From: Actinomycetota bacterium
GTDB taxonomy: Bacteria > Actinomycetota > Actinomycetes > Actinomycetales > Dermatophilaceae
DNA length: 64,000 nucleotides
NCBI GenBank assembly: GCA_020161815.1
Contig: JAIUOP010000004.1
Span: 62,001-126,000, forward strand
Direction of reading: 5' to 3'
Shown: piece by piece, positions 28,383-36,455 of the stretch
How positions within the stretch are numbered: position 1 is the first letter of the stretch
Layout of the letters: each line of letters starts with the position of its first letter
Notes under the pieces: model-generated
Databases searched by the model: none
What the model saw: the letters and a program-made list of their open reading frames with translations, nothing else
What the model was told of the DNA's origin: nothing
Made by a program: the position numbers and the translations under genes

Positions 28383-29606
28383 TCAGCGCGCGTGGACCTT
28401 CACGGTGCGGCCGATGTCGTCGAGGATGCCGCGCAGGGCGTCGTAGTCGGGGTGCCTGGCCCGGACGTAGGCGTTGGCCATGAAGCCGGCCTCCACCGGC
28501 TGCGTGAAGTGCCCCTCGTGCGGGAAGTGCGCGTCGAGGATCCACTGGCCGTGGCGGGCCCACAGGTCGTCGAGCCCGGTGTAGCCGGTGATGTGTCCGT
28601 CGTGGTCGGGCCGCAGCGCGACGAGCCCGGCCGAGAAGGGCCTAGTCATCGACCGCTCGGGCACCCCGTGCGTGATCACGTGGGCCCACTCGCGATAGAC
28701 GTCGACGTCGTTGGCGGCGGAGTACAGGTCCCAGCAGCCCACACCCGGTGGCCGGGCCCCGATCTCGGAGAAGCGCAGCCCCTTGGGGCCGTGGAACCAC
28801 TCCATGTGGGTGGCCGACGTGCCGATGTCGAGGGCCTCGATGACCCGCTGCCCCAGCTCCGCGACCTCGGCGTAGAAGGGCGAGTCCGCCTGCCGGTTGG
28901 TCGTGACGAACTGGGGCGAGATCCACCGGGTGCGCATCGCCTCGAGGACATTGGGGTAGTAGTGCGTCGTCCAGTCGTGGACCACCGCGTTGTCCTTGGC
29001 GATGGTGTCGTAGAAGCCCTCGTGCCCCTCGACGAACTCCTCCACGGCGATCGAGGTCGCACCCGTCGCGGCGAGGACGGTGATCGCGTGGGCGAGCTCG
29101 GTGTCGTTGTCGACGCGGACCGTGTCCTGGGCACCGGCGCCCGCGCGCGGCTTGAGGATCAGCGGATAGCCCTCAGCCGCAGCGAAGTCCCAGATCTGGT
29201 CGGCGTGATCAGCGGCGGTCGAGGCGGCCGTCGGGACACCGGCAGCGCGCAGCGCCTCCTTCATCGACGGCTTGTCGCGGCACAGCCAGGTCGCCTGCAC
29301 CGACGTGCCGGGGATGCCGCACGCCTCGCGCACCTCGGCCGCGGTCATCGTGTGGGCCTCCACGGTGGCCTCGAGCCGATCCACCCAGCACCGGCCCTGC
29401 GCCCAGCGGGTCGCGTCGGTCATCTCGCGCAGGTTGGTGACGGAGGAGACCTTGTAGTAGCCCGTGAGGGCCGACCGAAGCTCCTCGTCGAGGGCCCACT
29501 CGTCGGTCTCGCCGATGCCGATGACGTTGGCCCCGACTCCTGCGAGCGCGAGGGCGAAGCGCCGCTGGTTGGCGGGGAAGGAGGGCTCGACGAAGACGAT
29601 GTTCAT
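28383..29606 (-). CDS. ATP-grasp ligase of unknown substrate
   Basis: 407 aa. The N-terminus MNIVFVEPSFPANQRRFA is a Rossmann-like pre-ATP-grasp domain. The central ATP-grasp region shows PLILKPRAGAGAQDTVRVDN (ATP-binding lysine) and IAVEEFVEGHEGFYDTIAKD, and the metal-binding end is MEWFHGPKGLRFSEIGARPPG. Such enzymes join a carboxylate to an amine or thiol using ATP. Nothing identifies the substrate. It overlaps the upstream VOC gene (ATGA) and is followed by a cyanophycinase-like hydrolase, so a made-and-broken amide is a reasonable guess. Confidence 0.75.
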   Translation of the reverse strand: MNIVFVEPSFPANQRRFALALAGVGANVIGIGETDEWALDEELRSALTGYYKVSSVTNLREMTDATRWAQGRCWVDRLEATVEAHTMTAAEVREACGIPGTSVQATWLCRDKPSMKEALRAAGVPTAASTAADHADQIWDFAAAEGYPLILKPRAGAGAQDTVRVDNDTELAHAITVLAATGATSIAVEEFVEGHEGFYDTIAKDNAVVHDWTTHYYPNVLEAMRTRWISPQFVTTNRQADSPFYAEVAELGQRVIEALDIGTSATHMEWFHGPKGLRFSEIGARPPGVGCWDLYSAANDVDVYREWAHVITHGVPERSMTRPFSAGLVALRPDHDGHITGYTGLDDLWARHGQWILDAHFPHEGHFTQPVEAGFMANAYVRARHPDYDALRGILDDIGRTVKVHAR

Positions 29607-30355
29607 GCCGGCAGCCTTCCGGTCGCAGGGTCTCGGTCGGTGAGGCAGTAGGTGCGTCCCACCGGATCGGCCATGACGCTCCACCGCGGGCCCTGCGCGA
29701 CCACCCGAGCGCCCAGCAGCTCGTGGCGCGCCCGCGTCGCGGCCCGATCGCGACAGGCGAGGTCGACGTGGGCGCGGGCGGGGCCCTCCCGCTCGCCGAG
29801 GCGCTGCAGCAGGACCCGCACCGGTATGCCGTCCGGTCGCCGGAGCGCGGAGAACTCGTGGTGGGCCCCGGTGCCGATCTCCCACCCGGTGAGCTCGTGC
29901 CAGAAGACGACGTCGACGGCGAAGGACAGCTCGGGCAGGTCCAGGCAGACCTGGTCCAGGAGGTCGACCTGCCCCTCGCGGGACTGGCTCGCCGTCGCGC
30001 CCGCGGTGGTGAAGCAGAAGACCTGCCCGCCGGGCGAGGCGAGGATGACCACGGCCTCGGCGCCCTCGGAGTCCGTGAGCACCCCCAGCTCGGTCGCGCC
30101 GAGTGCCTTGGCCTCGTCGGCGGCCGCCCGCGGATCGGCGACGTCGAGATCGAGGTGCACCCCGCCACCGGACTGGACCGCCTGGACCTTGATCCACGGG
30201 TCGCCGTCGGCGGGCAGGAAGGTGGCGAACTCCCCCCGCTCCCCGCGCGTCGGCGACAGGCCGCTGCGCGTCACCTGCCGCCAGAACTCCCACGACGGAC
30301 CGGCGTCCGTCTCGACCGTGTCGAGGAAGACCCACACCCACTTGATGTCGACCAT
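29603..30355 (-). CDS. two-domain VOC (glyoxalase-fold) protein
   Basis: 250 aa built from two tandem vicinal-oxygen-chelate domains: residues ~1-125 (WIKVQAVQSGGGVHLDLDVAD, SPGGQVFCFT) and ~130-245 (FAVDVVFWHELTGWEIG, ARAHVDLACRD, ADPVGRTYCLTD). Each repeat ends with the D-P-x-G-x-x-(F/Y)-C pattern of this fold. The reaction is unknown; such proteins can be isomerases, lyases or binding proteins. It overlaps the ATP-grasp gene start. Confidence 0.75.
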   Translation of the reverse strand: MVDIKWVWVFLDTVETDAGPSWEFWRQVTRSGLSPTRGERGEFATFLPADGDPWIKVQAVQSGGGVHLDLDVADPRAAADEAKALGATELGVLTDSEGAEAVVILASPGGQVFCFTTAGATASQSREGQVDLLDQVCLDLPELSFAVDVVFWHELTGWEIGTGAHHEFSALRRPDGIPVRVLLQRLGEREGPARAHVDLACRDRAATRARHELLGARVVAQGPRWSVMADPVGRTYCLTDRDPATGRLPA

Positions 30356-30367
30356 GGCTCCACCCTG

Positions 30368-31378
30368 TCAGGTCGCGGTGATGTCGGACAGCCCCCGATG
30401 GTCGAGGACTGCGCGAATCCGCTCGTGCCACCACGCCACGCGGTCCGCGGGGGCGGCCCAGCGCTCGAGCAGGTCGGGGTCCGGGGTCACCGGCCGCACC
30501 GCCAGCTCTCCGGCCACCGGCCGGAGGGAGTCCGAGGAGACGTCGCCCTCGAAGAGCCCCACGGTCCCGAGTCCGCAGGCGTGGTCCAGCGTGGGCAGGG
30601 CCGCGGCCAGGGCCACCCCGGCCGCGATCCCCACCGAGGTGTCGAGGGCGGAGGAGACGACCGCGGGCAGCCCGCACTCGGCGACGATCTCGAGGGCTCG
30701 GCGGACACCACCGAGGGGCGCGACCTTGACGACGACGAGGTCCGCGGCGTCGAGCTCCCGCACGCGCAGCGGGTCCTCGGCCTTGCGGATCGACTCGTCG
30801 GCCGCAATCGGCACGTCGACACCGGCCCGCGCGAGGGCGAGGCGCAGGTCGGCCAGCTCCTCGACCGTGGCGCAGGGCTGCTCGGCATACTCCAGGCCGT
30901 ATGCCGCGAGCCGACTCAGCGTGTCGGTCGCCGTCGCGACGTCCCACCCGCCGTTGGCGTCGACTCGGATGCGGCCCTGGGGGCCGAGCGCATCACGGAC
31001 GGCGGCCACACGGCATACGTCGTCCTCGGTCCTTTGCCCACGCTCGGCGACCTTGACCTTGGCGGTCGTGCACCCCGGGAAGCGCGCGAGGACGCCCGGC
31101 ACCGCGTCGGGCGCCACGGCCGGGACGGTGGCGTTGACGGGGACGGTGTCGCGGATCGGCGCTGGCCAGCCCTGCCAGGCGGCCTCGATCGCGGCGGCGA
31201 GCCAGCGGGCGGACTCCGCCGGTCCGTACTCGAGGAAGGGGCCGAACTCCCCCCACCCGGCGGAACCCTCGATCAGGGCCACCTCACGTGTCGTGATCCC
31301 GCGGAAGGGCACCCGCAGCGGGAGGGCAACGACGTGCAGGCCGCTGACGAGTTCGTCAAGGGAGGGGGTGGCGGGCAC
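30368..31378 (-). CDS. menC: o-succinylbenzoate synthase
   Basis: 336 aa enolase-superfamily enzyme that dehydrates SHCHC to o-succinylbenzoate. Catalytic and metal features are visible: TAKVKVAERG (Lys), IRVDANGGWD and YAEQPC (metal ligands), PIAADESIR (metal ligand) and LVVVKVAPLGGV (second Lys). It is shorter than dipeptide epimerases and matches the actinobacterial MenC type. The start is a GTG three bases after the preceding gene. It is placed inside a run of unrelated enzymes rather than next to menB or menD. Confidence 0.9.
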   Translation of the reverse strand: MPATPSLDELVSGLHVVALPLRVPFRGITTREVALIEGSAGWGEFGPFLEYGPAESARWLAAAIEAAWQGWPAPIRDTVPVNATVPAVAPDAVPGVLARFPGCTTAKVKVAERGQRTEDDVCRVAAVRDALGPQGRIRVDANGGWDVATATDTLSRLAAYGLEYAEQPCATVEELADLRLALARAGVDVPIAADESIRKAEDPLRVRELDAADLVVVKVAPLGGVRRALEIVAECGLPAVVSSALDTSVGIAAGVALAAALPTLDHACGLGTVGLFEGDVSSDSLRPVAGELAVRPVTPDPDLLERWAAPADRVAWWHERIRAVLDHRGLSDITAT

Positions 31379-31381
31379 GGC

Positions 31382-31849
31382 TCAGCCGTCGATCCGGAAG
31401 ACGGGGTGGCCGGCGGCGATCTCCTCGAACTCCTCGATCGGCGCCCCCGGAGGCACCGGGATGTGCGGTCGGCCGCCGGGGACCTTCTCGACATAACGGC
31501 TCAGGATCGGCGCCCGCTCACGCGCTGGGACCTCGGTGACGTGGCGGCGGTAGGGGCGTCCCCAGTGGAGGATGACCCACCCGTCGTTGGCGCGGATGTT
31601 CTTGGTCCAGTGGCACTCGCCGAGCATCGACACGAGGTACCAGTGGCCGCCGACGTCGGCCAGGCCGATCGGGAAGCGCGTGGGCCTGCCGGTCGTGCGG
31701 CCGGGAACCTCGAGGGTGACCCAACGGCGCGGCAGCCAGCCCTTGGCCTGGACCCAGCCCCAGAGGCGGGCGTAGCGGCGTGCGGTCGCATTGCCGGCGC
31801 CACCGGCATACATCCGCCGGAGGCGCTCGTCGCTGATGAACACGCCCAT
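31382..31849 (-). CDS. deazaflavin (F420)-dependent nitroreductase family protein
   Basis: 155 aa, the length of the DDN/Rv3547 family. The signature WVTLEVPGRTTGRPTRFPIG with VGGHWYLVSMLGECHWTKNI and RANDGWVILHWG is typical of this F420-binding split-barrel group. Some members reduce quinones, including menaquinone, which would fit the adjacent menC, but that is inference. GGGGAGAG precedes the ATG. Confidence 0.85.
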   Translation of the reverse strand: MGVFISDERLRRMYAGGAGNATARRYARLWGWVQAKGWLPRRWVTLEVPGRTTGRPTRFPIGLADVGGHWYLVSMLGECHWTKNIRANDGWVILHWGRPYRRHVTEVPARERAPILSRYVEKVPGGRPHIPVPPGAPIEEFEEIAAGHPVFRIDG

Positions 31850-31865
31850 GGCGCTCTCCCCTGGG

Positions 31866-32270
31866 TCAGCGGTCGCGCGCGGAGAGGACGCAGAACTCGT
31901 TGCCCTCGGGGTCGGCGAGCACCGTCCACGTGACGTCGCCGGGCTGGCCGACGTCGGTGACGGTGGCGCCGCGTTCGACGAGCCGTGCGATCTCGGCGTC
32001 CCGGTCCTGGCTGGTGTGGGGCGCGAGGTCGATGTGGAGTCGGTTCTTGATCCTCTTGCCCTCGGGGACCGGGACGAAGACCAAGCCCTGACCCGTGCGC
32101 AGCCAGGTGTCGAGGTCGTCGATGCGGTCGTCGGTGAGGTGCTTCGGGATGACGGCGACCTCGTTGTCGTCCTCGTAGACGATCTGCCAGTCGAGCGTTT
32201 CGGCCCACCAGCGCGCCTGGGCGGCGATGTCGTGACAGTCGACGACGACGGTGTACCAGCGCAGAGCCAT
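31866..32270 (-). CDS. single-domain VOC (glyoxalase-fold) protein
   Basis: 134 aa. It shows the fold markers VVDCHDIAAQARWWAETLDW at the N-terminus, RLHIDLAPHTSQDRDAEIARLVERGA in the middle and TVLADPEGNEFCVLS at the end, as in the glyoxalase-like/bleomycin-resistance superfamily. The reaction is unknown. It appears to be the first gene of the menC/ATP-grasp run, transcribed from a leaderless promoter. Confidence 0.8.
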   Translation of the reverse strand: MALRWYTVVVDCHDIAAQARWWAETLDWQIVYEDDNEVAVIPKHLTDDRIDDLDTWLRTGQGLVFVPVPEGKRIKNRLHIDLAPHTSQDRDAEIARLVERGATVTDVGQPGDVTWTVLADPEGNEFCVLSARDR

Positions 32271-32277
32271 GCCGCCA

Positions 32278-32283
32278 ACCCTA
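32278..32283 (-). promoter_or_regulatory. -10 box of leaderless VOC gene; start of long minus-strand run
   Basis: TAGGGT on the minus strand, seven bases before the ATG at 32270. It overlaps the stop codon of the upstream gene. From here eight genes run to 24898 with gaps of at most 16 bases, so this is a likely operon promoter. Confidence 0.55.
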
Positions 32284-33219
32284 TGCGGGGGTGCCGTCCA
32301 CGTGGAGTGCCGCGAGCGAAGCCTTCTCGGCGAGGGCACGCATGGCCAGCGCCCGGTCCCGCTCGAGGACGAGCTTGCGACGGAAGTCACTCACCAGCAG
32401 GTCACCCCCACCGAGGAAGAGCACCTCCGGCCCGCCTCGAAAGTGCCACCCGGCCGGCCAGGTGAGCCGGCCACCGGCCACCGCCTCAGCGAAGGCCCGC
32501 GCGCGCTGGTAGCCCGAGGCCGGCAGACCACAGACCCGCTGGATCTCCTTGGCCATGACGAGCTTGGTCGGCCCGACCAGGTCGTTGCCCTTGCCAGCGG
32601 CATGGATGATCGCACCCACAGTGGTGGCATCCCGGTCGGGCTCGCCGAGGATTCCCGGCCGGGCGAGGACTGCCCGCACCGCGATCCGTCGGGCCACGAT
32701 GGCGCCCTCCGGCCCGAGCAGGACCGGCGCGAGCTCATCAAGCCGGGCGAGGATCCTCTCCAGCCTGCGATGAGTGGGCCAGCCCAACGCCGACAGGTCC
32801 GGCTCGGCCTCCTCTCCGGGGGCCAGCGGGAGCACGTCGAGCCCGGCCAGCGCCTCGGCGCCACCCGCGACCTGCTCGAGCCAGGCGAGCTGGAGGTCGT
32901 GCGGAGCCGGTTGCGGTGCGGGCGGAGGGTCGGCGGGTCGCGGGGGGTCCATGAGATCGCGGGCGACGCACTCGAAGCCGCTGCCGCGCACTGGCAGTTT
33001 CTCGATGTCGACGATCCGGTCCTTGATGACGGTGATGCGGGTGAGCATGCCGAGGCCGGACCGGTCGTAGGCATCGCCGTAGGGCTCGCCGTAGTGGTCA
33101 CCATAGGGCTCGCCGTAGCCATAGGGGTCGTCGTAGGGAGGCGGGTAGGGATCGTCCGCCCAGCGCCCGGCGACGTCGTCCGGCTCGCCCCATCGTCCAC
33201 TGATCACTGTGCCGTCCAT
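32281..33219 (-). CDS. hypothetical protein with Tyr/Gly/Pro-rich N-terminus
   Basis: 312 aa, not recognised. Residues ~20-50 are a tyrosine-rich low-complexity tract with repeated PYG(D/E) units (encoded at about 33060-33150). Residues ~55-80 look like a short beta segment (LTRITVIKDRIVDIEKLPV). The rest is mostly helical, including PTHRRLERILARLDELAPVL and GPTKLVMAKEIQRVCGLP. No signal peptide or transmembrane segment is seen. It is divergent from menB and its stop overlaps the promoter of the next gene. Confidence 0.55.
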   Translation of the reverse strand: MDGTVISGRWGEPDDVAGRWADDPYPPPYDDPYGYGEPYGDHYGEPYGDAYDRSGLGMLTRITVIKDRIVDIEKLPVRGSGFECVARDLMDPPRPADPPPAPQPAPHDLQLAWLEQVAGGAEALAGLDVLPLAPGEEAEPDLSALGWPTHRRLERILARLDELAPVLLGPEGAIVARRIAVRAVLARPGILGEPDRDATTVGAIIHAAGKGNDLVGPTKLVMAKEIQRVCGLPASGYQRARAFAEAVAGGRLTWPAGWHFRGGPEVLFLGGGDLLVSDFRRKLVLERDRALAMRALAEKASLAALHVDGTPA

Positions 33220-33329
33220 GGCTGCCTCCCCATCGGTCGTGTTCCTGGCTCGAGGCTCGCAGACGTCGCCGACAGCGCCCGGAGGTTTTCCACAGGGGGT
33301 GAGTGCGCGGCATACCGAAGGGCTGTCGT

Positions 33330-33335
33330 TAGGCT
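33330..33335 (+). promoter_or_regulatory. -10 box of leaderless menB
   Basis: TAGGCT, seven bases before the GTG start of menB; no ribosome-binding site lies between. A GGCATAC heptamer lies about 20 bases upstream. Confidence 0.55.
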
Positions 33336-33342
33336 CGCGGGC

Positions 33343-34302
33343 GTGAGTGCGATCCCGGGTGTGAGCCAGACCTTCGACGCCGAGGCCTGGGAGGAGGTGG
33401 CCGGGTTCGAGGACCTGACCGATGTGACCTACCACCGGGCGCGCGACCTCGGGTGCGTCCGCATCGCCTTCGACCGGCCCGAGGTGCTCAACGCCTTCCG
33501 GCCGCACACCGTCGACGAGCTCTATCGCACACTCGACCACGCGCGGCGGACGCCCGATGTCGGCGTCGTCCTCCTCACCGGCAACGGGCCGTCGCCGCGC
33601 GAGGGATCGTCGGCCACGACGCAGGGCTGGGCCTTCTGCACCGGCGGCGACCAACGCATCCGCGGTCGTTCGGGTTACCAATATGCGGCGGACCCGGGCG
33701 GCGATGCGACTGCGGCCGGCGTCGACGAGCTGCGGGTCAAGGCCGAGGGCGGGCGCCTGCACATCCTCGAGGTCCAGCGCCTCATCCGCACCATGCCCAA
33801 GGTCGTCATCGCTCTCGTCAACGGCTGGGCCGCCGGCGGGGGCCACTCACTCCACGTCGTGTGCGACATGACGATGGCCTCGCGCGAGCATGCCCGCTTC
33901 AAGCAGACGGATGCCGATGTCGGGTCCTTCGACGGCGGCTACGGCTCGGCCTACCTCGCCAAGATGGTCGGTCAGAAGTTCGCCCGCGAGATCTTCTTCC
34001 TCGGACGCGCCTACACCGCAGAGGACATGCACCGGATGGGTGCAGTCAACATCGTGTCGGCGCATGACGAGCTGGAGGCCGATGCACTCCAGGTGGCGCG
34101 CGAGATCATGGGCAAGTCCCCGCAGGCGCAGCGGATGCTCAAGTTCGCGTTCAACCTGCTCGACGACGGACTCATGGGCCAGCAGGTCTTCGCGGGCGAG
34201 GCGACGCGCCTGGCCTACATGACCGACGAGGCGGTCGAGGGGCGCGACCAGTTCCTCCAGAAGCGCGACCCCGACTGGTCCGGCTTCCCCTGGTACTACT
34301 AA
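33343..34302 (+). CDS. menB: 1,4-dihydroxy-2-naphthoyl-CoA synthase
   Basis: 319 aa crotonase-fold enzyme closing the second ring of the menaquinone head group. Signatures are FCTGGDQRIRGRSGYQYA (oxyanion hole and Asp), ALVNGWAAGGGHSLHVVCDM, and QTDADVGSFDGGYGSAYLAK with the catalytic Asp and Tyr. The C-terminus WSGFPWYY is typical of actinobacterial MenB. The leaderless promoter fixes the GTG start. It is the last intact core gene before a decayed mobile island. Confidence 0.95.
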   Translation: MSAIPGVSQTFDAEAWEEVAGFEDLTDVTYHRARDLGCVRIAFDRPEVLNAFRPHTVDELYRTLDHARRTPDVGVVLLTGNGPSPREGSSATTQGWAFCTGGDQRIRGRSGYQYAADPGGDATAAGVDELRVKAEGGRLHILEVQRLIRTMPKVVIALVNGWAAGGGHSLHVVCDMTMASREHARFKQTDADVGSFDGGYGSAYLAKMVGQKFAREIFFLGRAYTAEDMHRMGAVNIVSAHDELEADALQVAREIMGKSPQAQRMLKFAFNLLDDGLMGQQVFAGEATRLAYMTDEAVEGRDQFLQKRDPDWSGFPWYY

Positions 34303-34387
34303 GTTCGCGCGTTTGGGCAGGTCAGAGGCCTAATTGGTGCTCAGATGTGGCAGAGATGTGGCAAGAATCGCGATTGAGGTCAGAGCC

Positions 34388-35152
34388 GTGGCAGATGTGA
34401 GGCACGAACGCCGCTCTCTCCACCCGCGCCTTGGGCATGTCCTCTCGGGTCTCGCGGGCTTGCCGCTCCAGCAGGCGCTGGGTGATCGCGTCGCGGAGGT
34501 TGGCGCTTCGGCGGGTCCATCTCCTGCGGGCGAGGCGCTCCGAGACGCCTTGGCGGGGCCCCTTTGGCTCTTGGAGAGCGCGGCCTCGACCGAAGGACTC
34601 CCGCTGACCGCTGCCGGGTGGTTGAAGCCCGTGACGCTGACCGAGTTCATGACGGTGCTGCCGACGGCGGCCGACTGGATTCACTCGGCGACGCGCGAGA
34701 TCGACGTCCACATCGTCACTGACTTCCGCGCGGCGTTACAGAACTACCGACTGCTGCGCAAGTACAGGAACTCGCTGCGCCTCACGGAGGCGGGCAAGGC
34801 CGCGCTCGCTGATCCAGCCGATCTGTGGGTGTCCCTGGCCGAGCGCTTGGTTCCGAGCGACGACGACTTCGCCGGCTCGGTCGGTGCAGTGATCCTCGTC
34901 CACATGGTCACCTCCGGCGACCGTGTCGACATGCAGGCGGTGGCCCGCACGATGGCCGAGGCTGGCTGGAAGGACCGCGACGGAGTCGCTGCCACCGCCG
35001 AAGAGCTCTGGCCGATAAACAACAGCCTCTGGACGCTGCTGGGCAACGTCGGCCCGCGGGAACTTGAGTCGCACGGCAACCGCAGGGTTTCTGATGCTGC
35101 TCGCGCCATGGTCCGCGACGCGCTGTTTTTGGAGGACGCTCGCGACCTCTAG
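34388..35152 (+). CDS. protein resembling the C-terminal domain of pRiA4b ORF-3-type proteins
   Basis: 254 aa. The segment LTAAGWLKPVTLTEFMTVLP, then DFRAALQNYRLLRKYRNSLRLTEAGKAAL, then LWVSLAERLVPSDDDFAGSVGAVIL resembles the helical domain that follows the plasmid pRiA4b ORF-3 domain in actinobacterial proteins. Here the N-terminal pRiA4b domain is missing, so this may be a truncated remnant or a stand-alone version. The function is unknown. A TTG 18 codons upstream would extend it; GTG at 34388 is preferred. Lower GC than its neighbours suggests transfer. Confidence 0.5.
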   Translation: MADVRHERRSLHPRLGHVLSGLAGLPLQQALGDRVAEVGASAGPSPAGEALRDALAGPLWLLESAASTEGLPLTAAGWLKPVTLTEFMTVLPTAADWIHSATREIDVHIVTDFRAALQNYRLLRKYRNSLRLTEAGKAALADPADLWVSLAERLVPSDDDFAGSVGAVILVHMVTSGDRVDMQAVARTMAEAGWKDRDGVAATAEELWPINNSLWTLLGNVGPRELESHGNRRVSDAARAMVRDALFLEDARDL

Positions 35153-35176
35153 GCCCTCGATCCGCAATCGGCAATC

Positions 35177-35182
35177 TAGGGT
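35177..35182 (+). promoter_or_regulatory. -10 box of leaderless NYN gene
   Basis: TAGGGT followed by seven bases and the ATG at 35190. The same spacing is seen at six other genes in the window, so this island gene uses the host promoter style. Confidence 0.5.
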
Positions 35183-35189
35183 TCTGGAC

Positions 35190-36023
35190 ATGGCCGGTTC
35201 GGAATCGCGCGTGGCGATCTACATCGACTTCGACAATGTGGTCATTTCGCGCGCCAGTCAGGTGAAGGACACGGGGGCGTCGGCAACGGTCGCCATCGAC
35301 GTGCTGCTCGACTTTGCCACTCGCTACGGGCGTCTCACGATCTCGCGTGCGTACGCCGACTGGTCGGTGAAGAAGAACGCCGACTACAAGGACCAGCTCG
35401 TCGCCCGCGCGGTCGAGCTGGTGCAACTGTTCCCGGCGTCGAAGACCAAGAACGGCGCCGACATCCGGCTCGCCGTCGATGCGATCGAGGACCTGTATCT
35501 CCACGAGGACCTGACCCACGTGGTCATCGCCGCAGGAGACTCCGACTTCGTCCCGCTCGCCCAGCGTGCGCGGCGTCTCGGCCGCATCGTGCTCGGCGTC
35601 GGTGTGGCTGGCAGCATCAGCAAAACCTTGGCGAGTGCTTGCGACGTCTACGTTGACTACGACGAGCTGCTCGATGATCGACACGCGCTGGAACTGGTGG
35701 CGGACACTGAGGGCTCAACGCCGGAGGGCGGCGCCGCGACGCCCCCGCCGAAGGCGGCTCAGGCACGGAAGGCTGCCGCGACGCAGAAGGCCGCGGGTTC
35801 GTCGCCGCGACGCGCCTACCCGCTGCTCGTGGAGGCGATGCGCGGCTTGGCGGCTCAGGACTCCCAGGCCGAGTGGTACGCGCTCAGTGCTTTGAAGAAC
35901 CAGGTGCTGAGGATCTACCCCGCGTTCAAGGAGTCGGACTACGACGCCGCGAGCTTCGGCAAGCTGCTCAGCCGCTACGGCGGGCACATCGAGGTCAAGG
36001 ACAATCGAGCCAGGCTGCGCTGA
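35190..36023 (+). CDS. NYN (PIN-like) domain protein with C-terminal OST-HTH/LOTUS-like domain
   Basis: 277 aa. Residues ~5-155 form a NYN/LabA-type nuclease-like domain with conserved acids: IYIDFDNVVISR, NGADIRLAVDAIEDL and HVVIAAGDSDFVPLAQRARR. A lysine/alanine/proline-rich linker (~175-205) leads to a helical domain (YPLLVEAMRGLAAQDSQAEW, ASFGKLLSRYGGHIEVKDN) resembling OST-HTH/LOTUS RNA-binding domains. The family is linked to RNA degradation. The acidic triad looks intact. It ends two bases from the convergent integrase remnant. Confidence 0.85.
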   Translation: MAGSESRVAIYIDFDNVVISRASQVKDTGASATVAIDVLLDFATRYGRLTISRAYADWSVKKNADYKDQLVARAVELVQLFPASKTKNGADIRLAVDAIEDLYLHEDLTHVVIAAGDSDFVPLAQRARRLGRIVLGVGVAGSISKTLASACDVYVDYDELLDDRHALELVADTEGSTPEGGAATPPPKAAQARKAAATQKAAGSSPRRAYPLLVEAMRGLAAQDSQAEWYALSALKNQVLRIYPAFKESDYDAASFGKLLSRYGGHIEVKDNRARLR

Positions 36024-36025
36024 TC

Positions 36026-36455
36026 TCAGCGCTGCTTGGCATCCGACTCGTTGCGGGCGTTGGCGAGAACGGCTGCCGCCATGCCGGAGGCGGCCGCGCG
36101 GGTCTTGTCCTCAGCGGTCGGCCACAGGTGGGCGTACGTGCTCAGCGTTGTCATGGCCTATGAGTGACCCATGGCTCTCTGAACGGTGACCACGTCGCAC
36201 CCGGCGGCGATGAGTCCGCTGGCGAAGTAGTGGCGCAACTCGTGGAGCTTGAAGGTGACGCCAGCGTCGGCGCGGGTTGAGCGCCAGCGGTAGTCGACGA
36301 GGTTGTCGTGCCAGGGCCGGTCGCCCTCGGAGAACAACCACCGAGTCGGATCGCCGGTCGGGGTGTGCAGGCAGACGTCCTCGGACAGGAGTTCGATCAG
36401 CTCGTCGGGCAGGTAGATCGTCCGTTCGGACTCGTACTCCGGTCGATACCCACGG
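36026..36455 (-). pseudogene. tyrosine recombinase (integrase) C-terminal fragment with in-frame stop
   Basis: Minus-strand frame with the catalytic-domain pattern of actinobacterial phage-type integrases: RPEYESERTIYLPDEL, then KLHELRHYFASGLIAAGCDV and TVQRAMGHS. A TAG at 36158-36160 follows MGHS directly. Beyond it the same frame continues as TTLSTYAHLWPTAEDKTR to a TGA at 36026, so the nucleophile tyrosine (in TYAHLWP) is cut off. The N-terminal part is absent: upstream the frame runs into hsdR sequence. Clearly inactive. The left boundary with hsdR is approximate. Confidence 0.85.

Noticed and set aside
34342..34397. GATGTGGCA repeats as a defined attachment site
   Set aside because: Too short, no matching copy at the other island end near 37345 and no tRNA gene; kept only as a remark.
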